Shown: in pieces, positions 16,936-26,385 of the stretch
How positions within the stretch are numbered: the stretch's first letter is position 1
Layout of the letters: every line of letters begins with the position of its first letter
Source: an uncultured Prevotellaceae bacterium
GTDB lineage: Bacteria > Bacteroidota > Bacteroidia > Bacteroidales > Bacteroidaceae
DNA: 64,000 nt
Reading direction: 5' to 3'
Assembly (NCBI GenBank): GCA_900315075.1
Contig: OMXV01000038.1
Span: forward strand, 1-64,000
Translations under genes and position numbers: made by a program
Notes under the pieces: generated by a model
Seen by the model: only the letters and a program-made list of their open reading frames with translations
What the model was told of the DNA's origin: nothing
Database searches by the model: none

Positions 16936-18050
16936 TTGATTTTAATGTCAATCTTTTCTGGGACAACGGGTTCCACAGGCTTGGTTACGACACTGGCGTC
17001 TTTCGACACTTTCTCAGTGGCTTTTTCCCGTTCAGGTTCCTTCTCAGTCTTGGGTTCTTCCTTCTTTTCTTCGCTCTTCTTATCTGCTTTTTCTTTCTCA
17101 GCCTTAGCAGCAGCTTCTGCAGCCAATTTCGCCTCGAAATCATCCATCTCCTTGCCCGTCATACCGCTGATTTTATCGCCGGTGGAGTCGTAGATGGCAG
17201 TACGGCGGCCGCTGGTCACCTTGAAGCCATCTTTCTCGCGTATTACCTGACCTTGGTCGATGACATCCAACTGACGGGATTCGATGTTCAAGCGATAGAG
17301 ACCGCACTCCGTATTTCCCGGCTTGCGCGACACAATCATCACAAGATATTGCTCGTTAGTGCTCAGATATGCGTCGAGGATACCACCTTCGCTATCTACC
17401 ACAGCCTGCGAGTTGAGTTCTGGCAGGTTAAGTGTGCTATCTACCTTTGTGGCACCATTGAAATAATGCAATTCATTGTTTTGGAGGTAAAGCAGACAGT
17501 GGCGCTTGCGATCGGGGAACTTAGCAAGAATTTTTGAGTCTTTCAATACACTGTTTTCCACACTGTCGATTCTCAGTTTCATTTCCCGGTCAATGGTTGT
17601 GCTCTGTCCGAATGTCTCATGTTGCATCATTTGAACAGCAATGTACAGTCCTAATACCGTGAGGGAAAGCAGAATGATGACAGTGGAAATCAATATGGTC
17701 GATTTGGAGTAGCGACGGCCGATTTTCTCGTCGTATTTCTCGTGTACCTTCTCAGCGTCTTCCTTGAGATGGTCCACGTACTTTTTCATACGTCCCTCGT
17801 GCTTCTTTTTGCCTTTCTTCTCAAGTGACTCGGTGGCATTCTCTTGATCTTTGGCCGCTGGCAAATTCTTTTCCTCAGAGGATGCAGATTCTTCCTCCGA
17901 GGTAATCTTCATCTCTTCTTCCACGCGAGATTGTGATTGCTCGTCATCGATGGAGACAAATTTAGTCTCGCTTTTGCAATACGGGCATATCTGTGCATAC
18001 CGGAAGATTTCCTTCCCGCATTTCGGACATTTGGCTGTACGATCTTTCAT
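16932..18050 (-). CDS. Zinc-ribbon membrane protein of unknown function
   Basis: A 372-residue protein. The N-terminus has a four-Cys zinc ribbon (Cys8, Cys11, Cys22, Cys25 in CPKCGKEIFRYAQICPYC), then a Glu/Lys-rich stretch to about residue 110, one membrane helix (STILISTVIILLSLTVLGLY, about 115-137) and a beta-rich periplasmic domain (about 150-290). A highly charged Lys/Glu/Ala tail (about 300-360) predicts a coiled coil. The topology suggests a cytoplasmic zinc ribbon and an extracytoplasmic sensor-like domain. It lies 27 bases after cysS and overlaps the LTA-synthase-like gene by 4 bases, so the two membrane proteins probably act together. Confidence 0.75.
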   Translation of the reverse strand: MKDRTAKCPKCGKEIFRYAQICPYCKSETKFVSIDDEQSQSRVEEEMKITSEEESASSEEKNLPAAKDQENATESLEKKGKKKHEGRMKKYVDHLKEDAEKVHEKYDEKIGRRYSKSTILISTVIILLSLTVLGLYIAVQMMQHETFGQSTTIDREMKLRIDSVENSVLKDSKILAKFPDRKRHCLLYLQNNELHYFNGATKVDSTLNLPELNSQAVVDSEGGILDAYLSTNEQYLVMIVSRKPGNTECGLYRLNIESRQLDVIDQGQVIREKDGFKVTSGRRTAIYDSTGDKISGMTGKEMDDFEAKLAAEAAAKAEKEKADKKSEEKKEEPKTEKEPEREKATEKVSKDASVVTKPVEPVVPEKIDIKIK

Positions 18051-18077
18051 GATGATGATGTGTTGTTGTCTATACTC

Positions 18078-19568
18078 TTATCTGTTGAGTTTCCAGGTGA
18101 CACCATCCTTGGTGTCCTTAACCTCAAAACCAGCGGCACTGAGGGCATCGCGTATCTGGTCGCTGGTAGCCCAGTCCTTGGCGGCCTTGGCCTTGGCGCG
18201 TAGGTCGAGCACCATATCTACAACTTTGCCATAAGCTTCTTCGCGTGCATTGTTGGACTTACCTTGCTCTGCCCGCAGACCTAAGAGGTCGAAAGCGAAG
18301 AGACGCATCACGGCTGCTAATTCATCGAGGTCTGTCTGACTGATAGTGCCTTTGTGGTCGAGTAGGATATTTACCTGGCGGCATGCCTCAAACAGATGGC
18401 TGATGACCACAGGTGTCTGGAAATCGTCGTTCATGGCATCGTAGCACTTCTGGCGTAAGGCTGTTGCAACTTTGTGGGTGGCTTCGTCGGAAGTCTTCGA
18501 CACGGGAACTCGCTGCAGGTCGGCAATACCGTTGAGCAGTCGCTCCAATCCTTTCTCGCTGGCCTTGAGGGCTTCGTTGGAGAAGTCCACTGTACCACGA
18601 TAGTGTGCCGAGAGGATAAAGAAACGAATGGTCATGGGTGAGTATGGCTGTTCGAGCATGGGGTGATTGCCTGTGAAGAATTGTTCGAGTGTGATGAAGT
18701 TGCCCAAGCTCTTGCCCATCTTCTGACCGTTGATAGTAATCATATTGTTGTGCATCCAATAGTGCACCATCTGGTCGCCCTGACTTGCCACGGCCTGTGC
18801 AATCTCACACTCATGATGTGGGAAAATCAGGTCCATGCCACCACCGTGGATGTCGAAATGATTGCCGAGATATTTGCGACCCATGGCTGTACATTCGCAG
18901 TGCCATCCAGGGAAACCGTCGCTCCACTCGCTGGGCCAGCGCATGATATGCTCCGGCTGGGCTTTCTTCCACAGAGCGAAATCGGCTTGGTGGCGTTTCT
19001 CGCCCACGCCATCGAGTTCACGGCTGGCATCACGCACATCCTGGAGGTTGCGACCTGAAAGGATGCCATAGTGATGTTGCTCGTTGTATTTCTCCACGTC
19101 GAAATATACGCTGCCATTGCTTTCGTAGGCAAAACCGTTGTCCATGATTTCGCGCACTAATTGTTGTTGCTCGATGATGTGGCCTGTGGCGTGAGGCTCA
19201 ATGCTGGGTGGCAGCACGTTGAGGTCTTCCATCGCCTTGTGGTAGCGGTTGGTGTAGTATTGTGCCACCTCCATAGGCTCGAGCTGTTCGAGGCGGGCCT
19301 TTTTGGCTATCTTGTCGTCACCCTCATCGGCATCGTGCTCTAAATGTCCCACATCGGTGATGTTGCGCACATAGCGCACCTTGTATCCTAAGTGCTTGAG
19401 ATAGCGGAATACAATGTCGAAAGTGATGGCAGGACGTGTATGTCCTAAGTGTGGGTCGCCATAGACGGTGGGACCACAGACATACATACCCACCAGAGGG
19501 GCATTGAGTGGTTTGAATGCTTCTTTTCTACGTGTCAGTGTATTGTAAATGATCAGTGTCTGTTCCAT
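18078..19568 (-). CDS. cysS: Cysteinyl-tRNA synthetase
   Basis: A 496-residue class I aminoacyl-tRNA synthetase that charges tRNA-Cys. The ATP-binding 'HIGH' signature appears as PHLGHTRP, the 'KMSKS' loop as KMGKSLGNF, and the zinc-ligand cysteines in [12 protein letters not shown] and HCECTAMG with the downstream HHECE are present. The C-terminal anticodon-binding part ends in ...VTWKLNR. Length and motifs are normal. First gene of a likely three-gene transcript with the zinc-ribbon and LTA-synthase-like genes. Confidence 0.97.
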   Translation of the reverse strand: MEQTLIIYNTLTRRKEAFKPLNAPLVGMYVCGPTVYGDPHLGHTRPAITFDIVFRYLKHLGYKVRYVRNITDVGHLEHDADEGDDKIAKKARLEQLEPMEVAQYYTNRYHKAMEDLNVLPPSIEPHATGHIIEQQQLVREIMDNGFAYESNGSVYFDVEKYNEQHHYGILSGRNLQDVRDASRELDGVGEKRHQADFALWKKAQPEHIMRWPSEWSDGFPGWHCECTAMGRKYLGNHFDIHGGGMDLIFPHHECEIAQAVASQGDQMVHYWMHNNMITINGQKMGKSLGNFITLEQFFTGNHPMLEQPYSPMTIRFFILSAHYRGTVDFSNEALKASEKGLERLLNGIADLQRVPVSKTSDEATHKVATALRQKCYDAMNDDFQTPVVISHLFEACRQVNILLDHKGTISQTDLDELAAVMRLFAFDLLGLRAEQGKSNNAREEAYGKVVDMVLDLRAKAKAAKDWATSDQIRDALSAAGFEVKDTKDGVTWKLNR

Positions 19569-19672
19569 TTATATTGAAGATTGAAAATGAAGATTGAATA
19601 TTTGTAACCGCAACAGTGTTGCGGTATAGGAGGACGCTTGTAACTCCTAACTTCTAACTTCTAACTCGCCAC
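19569..19672 (-). repeat. Composite intergenic repeat, variant copy D (reverse orientation)
   Basis: Read on the minus strand, GTTAGAAGTTAGAAGTTAGG units follow the S46 stop codon, and a CAATCTTCATTTTCAATCTT block precedes cysS, as in copies A-C. In place of the CGATATAA tandem there is a perfect 19-base palindrome ACCGCAACAGTGTTGCGGT (19607-19625), and the CCCTTTAACT module is missing. Confidence 0.75.
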
Positions 19673-21793
19673 TTATTTCGCATTAATTTCCTTGAGCAGT
19701 CGGTCGGCGTGACCCCAGCGATCCATCATGAAGAGGACGAAGCGGATATCTACGCCGATGCAACGGGCAAGTTGCTTGTCGAAGAAGATGTCACTTGAGA
19801 GGCTGTCCCAGTTGCCGTCGAATGCAAGGCCGATGAGTTCACCCTTGCCATTGAACATCGGTGAGCCGCTGTTGCCACCAGTGATATCGTTGTTGGTAAG
19901 GAAACACAGCTGCATCTTGCCTGTAGTTTTGTCGGTATAGGGTCCGAAGTCTTTCGATGAGAGAAGTTCTCTCATGATGGGCTCTGCCTTATAGTCGGCT
20001 ATCTTCTCTGCTTGGTCCATTTTGGCGATGAAACTCTCGGGTGTGGTATAGTAGCCGGAGGGTTGTCCTGCAAGCATGTATTCACCCACCTGACCATAGC
20101 TGAGGCGCATGGTGAAGTTGGCGTCGCTGTAGTGGGGCATATCCTGTTGCATCCTAACTACGGCATCGCAGAGATAGCGTTCCTGTGTCTGGATGCTGTT
20201 TTCCACGCTGCGGCTGGAAGCAGCGATGGCGCGCAGAACCTCGATAAATTCCTCCCCAAAGAGCACACCAGGGTCTTTGTCGAAGCCTTTCTTGTTGATG
20301 TATATTTTCTTGCCGGTCTTCATCAGTGCCGACTTCTTATATAGATTATCGACGTATGCCGTGTAGTTGTTGGCGAATTTGGTCCTGATAGTGTTGTAGA
20401 AATTGGGAAGATATTTCTTATCCACATGTTTGGCGTAATTCTCCAGCATAGCTGCGAGCACTTCCTTGTCGAGAGCCTCGTCCCAGTCTTTGGTGTTGTC
20501 CTCGATGATGATATACTGCTTTTTGGGATTGTCTTCGGGACCTTGTACCTCGTATTCTCCTCGATAGTATTTTAATGAGCGGCTGAAGAGTTCAGTGTTG
20601 CCATAAAATGATTCTATCAGGTAATTATAGGCATGGGTTGACTCATAATTGTTGGCATAAAGTTCTTTCAGTCGGTCGAAATCGAGTTTATAGAGTAAAT
20701 AGCCTGTCTCTTTCTGCCATTGGCGGATTTGGTCCTCGAAGAGAGCCTTTTGGTTGATGATGCCGATGGAGTCGATACATTTGTTCATACCGATGGAGTT
20801 CTTCCAGTAGTTGGAACTTTGTGCATATTTGCTGTCGTATTTGATACGTACAGCCTCGTCGGCATTCATGTGTCGGCGCATAATTTCCTGTTTGATACCA
20901 CGGGCCTGGGCACGCACGGCATTCTCGCAGTCGCGCATCTGTTTGATGCCATACGACGAGAGATAACGCTGTGTGCTGCCGGGATAGCCGATGGTCATGG
21001 CGAAATCACCATCTTTATAGCCTTGCATCGACACCTGGGCCCAACGCTTGGGTTTGTAGGGCACATTGTCCTCACTATAAGCAGCCGGGCCATTCGTCTT
21101 TGGGTCGGCATAGATACGGAATACGGAGAAGTCGCATGTCTGTCGTGGCCACACCCAGTTGTCGGTGTCGCCACCAAACTTACCCATTGACATAGGGATG
21201 GTGAATACCAGACGGATGTCGGTAAAGTCCTGATAAGTGGTGGCATAGAACTTGTTGCCCTCGTAGAATGCGTCGATGTTAACATGCAGGGTTGGGTCTA
21301 TGGCCTTCACCGAGTCGGTCATAGCGTTGGTCAGTGAGTCGATGATTTCCTCACGGCGACTGTTGCTCAGTTTGTCGAAGCGCATAGAAGCCAACCGTGG
21401 TGTGATGTCTATCTGGTCAACCATGAAGCTGACAAACATATCCTCGTTGGGGAGTTCCTCCTCGTAGCTCTTGGCATAGAAACCATTGAGCATATAGTCG
21501 TGCTCCACAGTGGAATGACTGCGGATGGCCTCGAAGCCACAATGGTGGTTGGTAAAGACCAGTCCGTTGGGCGATACCACCACGCCAGAACAGTAACCGC
21601 TGAAATTCACGCAAGCATTTTTGAGGGCATTATCACCATAATAGAGGTCGTTGTAACTCATGGTCATGCCTTCGTTTTGCATTATCTCAAATACTTGTGG
21701 AGGTAGATTGTAAATCGTCCACATTCCCTCGTCGGCCTTTGCAGAGAGACATGCCAGGCAGATACTCAGGGTAAGAAAAATCTTTTTCATCAT
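19673..21793 (-). CDS. S46 dipeptidyl-peptidase, DPP7-like
   Basis: A 706-residue periplasmic exopeptidase that removes dipeptides from peptide N-termini, important for amino-acid-fermenting Bacteroidota. Signal peptide MMKKIFLTLSICLACLSAKA|DE; Met2 is an alternative start. The catalytic His lies in FTNHHCG (about 80-86), and the Ser is Ser642 in GGNSGSPMFNGKG. The residue 18 positions after the catalytic Ser (in FDGNWD) is Gly660. In the family this position separates DPP7 (Gly, hydrophobic P1) from DPP11 (Arg, acidic P1), so a DPP7-type preference is inferred. It lies 15 bases downstream of the flippase gene and is probably co-transcribed. Confidence 0.93.
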   Translation of the reverse strand: MMKKIFLTLSICLACLSAKADEGMWTIYNLPPQVFEIMQNEGMTMSYNDLYYGDNALKNACVNFSGYCSGVVVSPNGLVFTNHHCGFEAIRSHSTVEHDYMLNGFYAKSYEEELPNEDMFVSFMVDQIDITPRLASMRFDKLSNSRREEIIDSLTNAMTDSVKAIDPTLHVNIDAFYEGNKFYATTYQDFTDIRLVFTIPMSMGKFGGDTDNWVWPRQTCDFSVFRIYADPKTNGPAAYSEDNVPYKPKRWAQVSMQGYKDGDFAMTIGYPGSTQRYLSSYGIKQMRDCENAVRAQARGIKQEIMRRHMNADEAVRIKYDSKYAQSSNYWKNSIGMNKCIDSIGIINQKALFEDQIRQWQKETGYLLYKLDFDRLKELYANNYESTHAYNYLIESFYGNTELFSRSLKYYRGEYEVQGPEDNPKKQYIIIEDNTKDWDEALDKEVLAAMLENYAKHVDKKYLPNFYNTIRTKFANNYTAYVDNLYKKSALMKTGKKIYINKKGFDKDPGVLFGEEFIEVLRAIAASSRSVENSIQTQERYLCDAVVRMQQDMPHYSDANFTMRLSYGQVGEYMLAGQPSGYYTTPESFIAKMDQAEKIADYKAEPIMRELLSSKDFGPYTDKTTGKMQLCFLTNNDITGGNSGSPMFNGKGELIGLAFDGNWDSLSSDIFFDKQLARCIGVDIRFVLFMMDRWGHADRLLKEINAK

Positions 21794-21808
21794 ATATTGG
21801 TTTTATTG

Positions 21809-23257
21809 TTATTTCTTGAATTTTTTCCCAATTACAGGGAGGCTTGAGAGTGGAAAGTCCTTTTTCACAATCAGAGCTATGAAAAGGATGATAAGCACCG
21901 TGTTGGCAACGAGCGTCAGAGGCATTGGCAATGTGTCGGGCAACAACTTCATCACAGCGAAGAGCACAGCGGTCACCACTACATACACGACAATGTCCTT
22001 CATAGGGTAGGGGATTGGATTCTTCTGTTGGCCTACGATGTAGCTCAGTACCATGGCCGTGCCGTAGCCTGCCACGCCACCCCACGCACAAGCCCAATAG
22101 CCAAATTTGGGAATCAGCAGGATGTTTACGGCAAAGAGCACGATACAGCCAGCCAGTGAGAACCATGCGCCATAGATGGTCTTGTCGATGAGTTTATACC
22201 AGAACGACAGATTGAAATAGACACCCATCATAATCTCGGCAGCCATCACGATTGGAACGACTCCTAAACCTTCACGATAGTCGGCGCCGATAATATATTG
22301 TAGCAGAGGCATCCATCCTACCACGCAAAGGAATGCCAGTAAGGTGAAAATGAGGAAATATTTCATCGCCGATGCGTAGTATTCGGACTTATCGGCATCC
22401 TTGCTCTTAGCGAATACGATAGGTTCGTAGGCATAGCGGAACGCCTGTGTGATCATTGCCATAATCATGGCAATCTTTACACACGAACCATAGATGCCTA
22501 ATTGTACGTTGGCATCAGCCTGGTCAGGATAGACTAATGGGAATATAATTTTGTCGGCCACTTGGTTGAGAATGCCTGCAATGCCTAAAATCAAGATGGG
22601 CCATGAGTAACTGAGCATTTTCTTCAGTAGTTTGCCGTCGAAATGCCAGTGGATGCGCAGCAGGTCTGGTACGAAGAAAAAAGTGATGAGACCCGTGCAG
22701 AGCAGGTTGATGAAGAATACATAGAACACAGAGGTTTTACCTAACACAACGAAATAGAGTAGGTTCAATCCGATGTTCAGGATGATGAACAGCATTTTGA
22801 GCGAGGCAAAGCGGATGGCTCGTTTCTGGAACCGCAGGTAGCTGAATGGGATTGCCTGCAGTGAATCGAGTGCCACAACGGCTGCCATCATCTGAAGGTA
22901 TTCGGGGTGGTCTGTGTAGCCAAGGGCATTACTGATAGGATTGATGAACCCGAAGACGAGTAGCAGGAACACAGCACTCAGCAGTGCCACGACTGTCATC
23001 GTTGTCGAGAATACGGTGTCGGGCTTATGGCGCTCATCATTTGCATATCGGAACAGTGTGGTTTCCATGCCGAAAGTAAGCAGCACAAGTAAAAGTGCCG
23101 TATAGGCATAGATGTTGGTGCTCACACCATAGTCGCCCGAATCCTTGGGCATATAGTGGGTATAAAGCGGCACAAGCATGTAATTCAAGAATCGTCCTAC
23201 GATGCTTGAAAGACCATAGATGGCTGTATCCTTGAAGAGTGATTTTAAATTTGCCAT
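21809..23257 (-). CDS. Oligosaccharide/lipopolysaccharide flippase (Wzx-like, MOP family)
   Basis: A 482-residue polytopic membrane protein with about 12-14 helices, beginning MANLKSLFKDTAIYGLSSIV, the usual N-terminus of Bacteroidota polysaccharide-biosynthesis flippases. It moves lipid-linked oligosaccharide repeat units across the inner membrane. The ATG at 23255-23257 is chosen because the -7 box TACTTTTG at 23304-23297 lies just upstream; the frame stays open further upstream but that part is not transcribed. No glycosyltransferases are adjacent, so the glycan it serves is not evident. It is followed by the S46 peptidase after 15 bases. Confidence 0.88.
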   Translation of the reverse strand: MANLKSLFKDTAIYGLSSIVGRFLNYMLVPLYTHYMPKDSGDYGVSTNIYAYTALLLVLLTFGMETTLFRYANDERHKPDTVFSTTMTVVALLSAVFLLLVFGFINPISNALGYTDHPEYLQMMAAVVALDSLQAIPFSYLRFQKRAIRFASLKMLFIILNIGLNLLYFVVLGKTSVFYVFFINLLCTGLITFFFVPDLLRIHWHFDGKLLKKMLSYSWPILILGIAGILNQVADKIIFPLVYPDQADANVQLGIYGSCVKIAMIMAMITQAFRYAYEPIVFAKSKDADKSEYYASAMKYFLIFTLLAFLCVVGWMPLLQYIIGADYREGLGVVPIVMAAEIMMGVYFNLSFWYKLIDKTIYGAWFSLAGCIVLFAVNILLIPKFGYWACAWGGVAGYGTAMVLSYIVGQQKNPIPYPMKDIVVYVVVTAVLFAVMKLLPDTLPMPLTLVANTVLIILFIALIVKKDFPLSSLPVIGKKFKK

Positions 23258-23296
23258 GATGAAGCCAAATTCATGCACATATATTGCAAGATAGTG

Positions 23297-23327
23297 CAAA
23301 AGTATGTATTTTATTCGGTTTAGCAAA
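23297..23327 (-). promoter_or_regulatory. Promoter of the flippase - S46 operon
   Basis: On the minus strand: TTTG (23327-23324), a 19-base spacer, then TACTTTTG (23304-23297), a full match to the Bacteroidota consensus. The ATG follows about 40 bases later. Confidence 0.7.
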
Positions 23328-23379
23328 AAAAAGTGCTCATTTTCACCCTCAACACGCAAGATATTAGCAGAAAAATAGG

Positions 23380-23387
23380 TAATTTTG
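23380..23387 (+). promoter_or_regulatory. -7 box of the GH43 gene
   Basis: TAATTTTG fits TAnnTTTG and ends 17 bases before the ATG at 23405, so an in-frame upstream start (23333) would lie before the promoter and is rejected. Confidence 0.55.
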
Positions 23388-23404
23388 CCCAAAATTACAA
23401 AAAG

Positions 23405-24457
23405 ATGAAGATGAAAAACGTATTCACACTGCTTTTGCTGGCCCTTTTCCCGCTCATGGCCAGTGCCCAGAAAGACAAGTCGGAGAAAGGCATGGGCGCT
23501 TATTTGTTCACTTTCTTCAATGATCCTACACATAGTCTGTTTATGGCAGTGAGTTATGATGGATACACCTTCACTGCCGTGAATGATGGTCAACCAGTGA
23601 TTGCCGGTGACACCATTGCCGAACAACACGGAATCCGCGACCCGCATATCTACCGTTCGCCCCACAACGGAATGTTCTATATGGCCCTCACCGACCTGCA
23701 TGTTTTTGGCAAGGAGCGAGGTTTGCGCACCACACAGTGGGAGCGTGACGAAAAGTATGGATGGGGCAATAATCGTGGGTTGGTACTCATGCGTTCACGC
23801 GACCTCATTCACTGGACACACACCGAAGTGCGTATCGACAAGCTCTTTCCTGAGGAGTATGGCGAACTGGGTTGTGCCTGGGCGCCCGAGATTATCTATG
23901 ACCCTGCCGTAGGTAAATTGATGGTGTATTTCACCATCCGCAAGGACCCTGGAGGGCGCACGAAACTATATTATTGTTATGCCAACGATGAATTCACTAC
24001 GTTGGAAACAGAACCGCGACTGCTCTTTGAATATCCCGATGAAAAAATACAGGTGCTCGATGCCGACATCTGTGCCATGCCCGACGGGCGCTATTTCATG
24101 ACATACGTGGCGCAGGAAAATCCCGGTGGCATCAAGTATATGATTTCCGACCGCATCAACCAATATAGTGACTATCACCATGAGCAGATTGATGCCGAGC
24201 CAAGGGGTTGTGAGGCACCCAATACATGGAAACGCATCGGAGAAGACAGATGGGTGGTGATGTACGATATCTACAGTGCCAATCCCCATAATTTCGGCTT
24301 TGTCGAGACGACCGATTTCAAGACTTTCACACCATTAGGCCGTTTCAACGAGGGAGTGATGAAAGCCACCAACTTTGTCTCTCCCAAGCATGGCAGCGTC
24401 ATCCAAATTAAGCGCTCCGAGGCAAAGAAACTAGAAAAGTATTGGAAGAAAAAGTAA
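23405..24457 (+). CDS. Glycoside hydrolase family 43 protein, secreted
   Basis: A 350-residue five-bladed beta-propeller enzyme with signal peptide MKMKNVFTLLLLALFPLMASA|QK; Met3 is an alternative start. The GH43 catalytic residues are visible: general base Asp in HGIRDPHIYRSP, the modulating Asp in VLDADICAMPDG and the acid Glu in GCEAPNTWKR. GH43 enzymes release arabinose or xylose from arabinan, arabinoxylan or arabinogalactan. The protein is only the catalytic propeller with no binding module. A GH51 arabinofuranosidase lies 2 kb downstream in the same direction, supporting an arabinose theme, but ribF and a protease gene intervene. Confidence 0.85.
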   Translation: MKMKNVFTLLLLALFPLMASAQKDKSEKGMGAYLFTFFNDPTHSLFMAVSYDGYTFTAVNDGQPVIAGDTIAEQHGIRDPHIYRSPHNGMFYMALTDLHVFGKERGLRTTQWERDEKYGWGNNRGLVLMRSRDLIHWTHTEVRIDKLFPEEYGELGCAWAPEIIYDPAVGKLMVYFTIRKDPGGRTKLYYCYANDEFTTLETEPRLLFEYPDEKIQVLDADICAMPDGRYFMTYVAQENPGGIKYMISDRINQYSDYHHEQIDAEPRGCEAPNTWKRIGEDRWVVMYDIYSANPHNFGFVETTDFKTFTPLGRFNEGVMKATNFVSPKHGSVIQIKRSEAKKLEKYWKKK

Positions 24458-24593
24458 AAGTTGACAAGTTGACGAGTTGACAAGTTGACGAGTTATTTGC
24501 AATTGCAATATCCGATAGCGGCAATGGTCTTGTCCTTTTAACTCCCTTTTAACTCCTTTTCTATCCATTGAATATACTCCCAAATTCTTAATA
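24458..24593 (+). repeat. Short tandem repeats between GH43 and ribF (variant E)
   Basis: GTTGACAAGTTGACGA is repeated twice directly after the GH43 stop codon. TTGTCCTTTTAACTCCCTTT with a second TTTTAACTCC about 60 bases on is a variant of the 11-base CCCTTTAACT module in copies A and C. The GTTGACAAG motif recurs at 30567-30600. Confidence 0.65.
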
Positions 24594-25538
24594 ATGAATA
24601 CTTTCTATCTGAACGACAATGAATCTCTTCCTCGTCATACTGTGGCGACGATAGGATTTTTCGATGGTGTACATCTTGGGCACCAACATCTCATTAAGAT
24701 GGTGATGGATGCTGCAAGGGTACAGGGCACTGAGTCGATGGTCATAACTTTTGCCAAGCACCCACGCCAAGTGCTGGACGAGTCGTTTCAGCCCTTATTC
24801 CTGACTTTTCCTGATGAAAAGATGATACGTTTGTCGCTGTCGGGGGTGGATAATTGCGTGGTCTTACCTTTCGACCGCGAGATGGCCTGCATGACAGCAC
24901 GAGAGTTTATGGAACGTGTGCTTCGTGACAGATTGGGCGTGACTACACTGGTCATGGGATATGACAATCGCTTTGGTCATGGCCGCAAGGAGGATTTTGA
25001 CGATTATGTTGTTTATGGGAAGGACTTAGGTATAGATGTGATACGAGCTACGGAATTGCAATACGATGGACAAAGTGTGAGCAGTTCAGTCATCAGGCGG
25101 ATGATTGTCGAAGGAAATATTGAAAAAGCCAATCAGTTGTTAGGCTATTCCTATACTTTGGTGGGCCGTGTGGTGGAGGGTTTCCAACAAGGTCGAAAAC
25201 TCGGATTTCCTACGGCCAATTTAGACATCAGTGGGTGTGAGAAACTCATTCCCACGGCTGGTGTCTATGCCGTTAGGGCAAGGGTGGAAGGTCAAATGGA
25301 GATGAAACGAGCCATCATGAATATAGGTACACGGCCTACGCTCGACGATGGCGCGCAGACCATCGAGACACATATCATCAATTATGAAGACGACTTGTAT
25401 GGCAAAAAAATGGTTGTGGCAATCGATACACGTCTTCGTGAGGAACGGCGATATGAACATGTGGGATTGTTAGTCGCCCAGATGCGTGAGGATGTCAGAC
25501 GGGCTAACGAGTATTTTGATCAAATAGCAGAAGAATGA
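24594..25538 (+). CDS. ribF: Bifunctional riboflavin kinase / FAD synthetase
   Basis: A 314-residue cytoplasmic enzyme converting riboflavin to FMN and then FAD. The N-terminal nucleotidyltransferase domain has IGFFDGVHLGHQHLI (the HxGH motif) and the family motif SSSVIRRMI. The C-terminal riboflavin kinase barrel has GRKLGFPTANLDI, with the metal-binding Thr-Ala-Asn, and GVYAVRARVEG. Normal length. It overlaps the downstream CPBP protease gene by 4 bases (ATGA). Confidence 0.96.
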   Translation: MNTFYLNDNESLPRHTVATIGFFDGVHLGHQHLIKMVMDAARVQGTESMVITFAKHPRQVLDESFQPLFLTFPDEKMIRLSLSGVDNCVVLPFDREMACMTAREFMERVLRDRLGVTTLVMGYDNRFGHGRKEDFDDYVVYGKDLGIDVIRATELQYDGQSVSSSVIRRMIVEGNIEKANQLLGYSYTLVGRVVEGFQQGRKLGFPTANLDISGCEKLIPTAGVYAVRARVEGQMEMKRAIMNIGTRPTLDDGAQTIETHIINYEDDLYGKKMVVAIDTRLREERRYEHVGLLVAQMREDVRRANEYFDQIAEE

Positions 25539-26344
25539 AACGTAATCCAATTGTCAGTGTCGTGCTGTATCTGGTAGTTTTTATCCTTATACAGTTTGTG
25601 GTCACTTATGCAGTGTTTTTCATTTGGAATCTCGCTGAGGGACGGAGGCTTGAGGATATCTTCCATACGTTTGCCAGCGGTGGGGTGAATTATACTTTGA
25701 AGATGACAATCGTGGCACAAGCGGTTTTTAGCTTGCTTACTATGGCGGTGTTTCTGGGAGCGAAATGGTGTGAGGTGTCACGCACCTATCTGCGCTCACA
25801 TCCTTGGACAGTGCTTCTTTGGGCAGCTGTTGCGGCATTGGGTACATTGATACCCTCGGAGGTGTTTGAGGGCTTGGTGCCATTACCAGACTGGAGTGAC
25901 GGTAAATTGTTGCAGCTATTGGGCAGCAGATGGGGATATTTAGTTATTTGTATCTTAGCCCCATTGGTGGAAGAGTTGGTGTTTCGTGGTGCCATACTCA
26001 AGGCTTTGTTACAAGGCTGCCAAAGTCATTGGTTTGCTATAGCAATATCAGCATTGATTTTCGCCATCGTGCATTTTAATCCCATACAGATGCCACATGC
26101 TTTCTTGATGGGACTGTTACTTGGATGGATGTACTACCGCACGCATAGTGTCATACCCGGAATTTTGGTGCATTGGGTGAACAACACTGTGGCCTACGTG
26201 ATGTATAATCTGGGATATCGCAATCTCACTGATATTTGGGGCACCAATACCACAAGCATCACTTTAGCAGTGGTGTTCTCTGTGCTCATCTTCATTCCGG
26301 CCATCTTCCAACTGAATCTAAGGATGAAAAGCGGTGAGAAATGA
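25535..26344 (+). CDS. CPBP-family intramembrane metalloprotease
   Basis: A 269-residue polytopic membrane protein (about 7-8 helices) of the Rce1/CAAX-like group. The active-site motifs are intact: EELVFRG (Glu-Glu and Arg), FAIVHFNPIQ and HWVNN. It probably cleaves membrane proteins or modifies peptides; the partner is unknown. Translation is coupled to ribF through a 4-base overlap, a common Bacteroidales arrangement. Confidence 0.9.
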   Translation: MKRNPIVSVVLYLVVFILIQFVVTYAVFFIWNLAEGRRLEDIFHTFASGGVNYTLKMTIVAQAVFSLLTMAVFLGAKWCEVSRTYLRSHPWTVLLWAAVAALGTLIPSEVFEGLVPLPDWSDGKLLQLLGSRWGYLVICILAPLVEELVFRGAILKALLQGCQSHWFAIAISALIFAIVHFNPIQMPHAFLMGLLLGWMYYRTHSVIPGILVHWVNNTVAYVMYNLGYRNLTDIWGTNTTSITLAVVFSVLIFIPAIFQLNLRMKSGEK

Positions 26345-26385
26345 GACACACTCCCCAACTTCTAAACTCATAAACTCATAAATAT

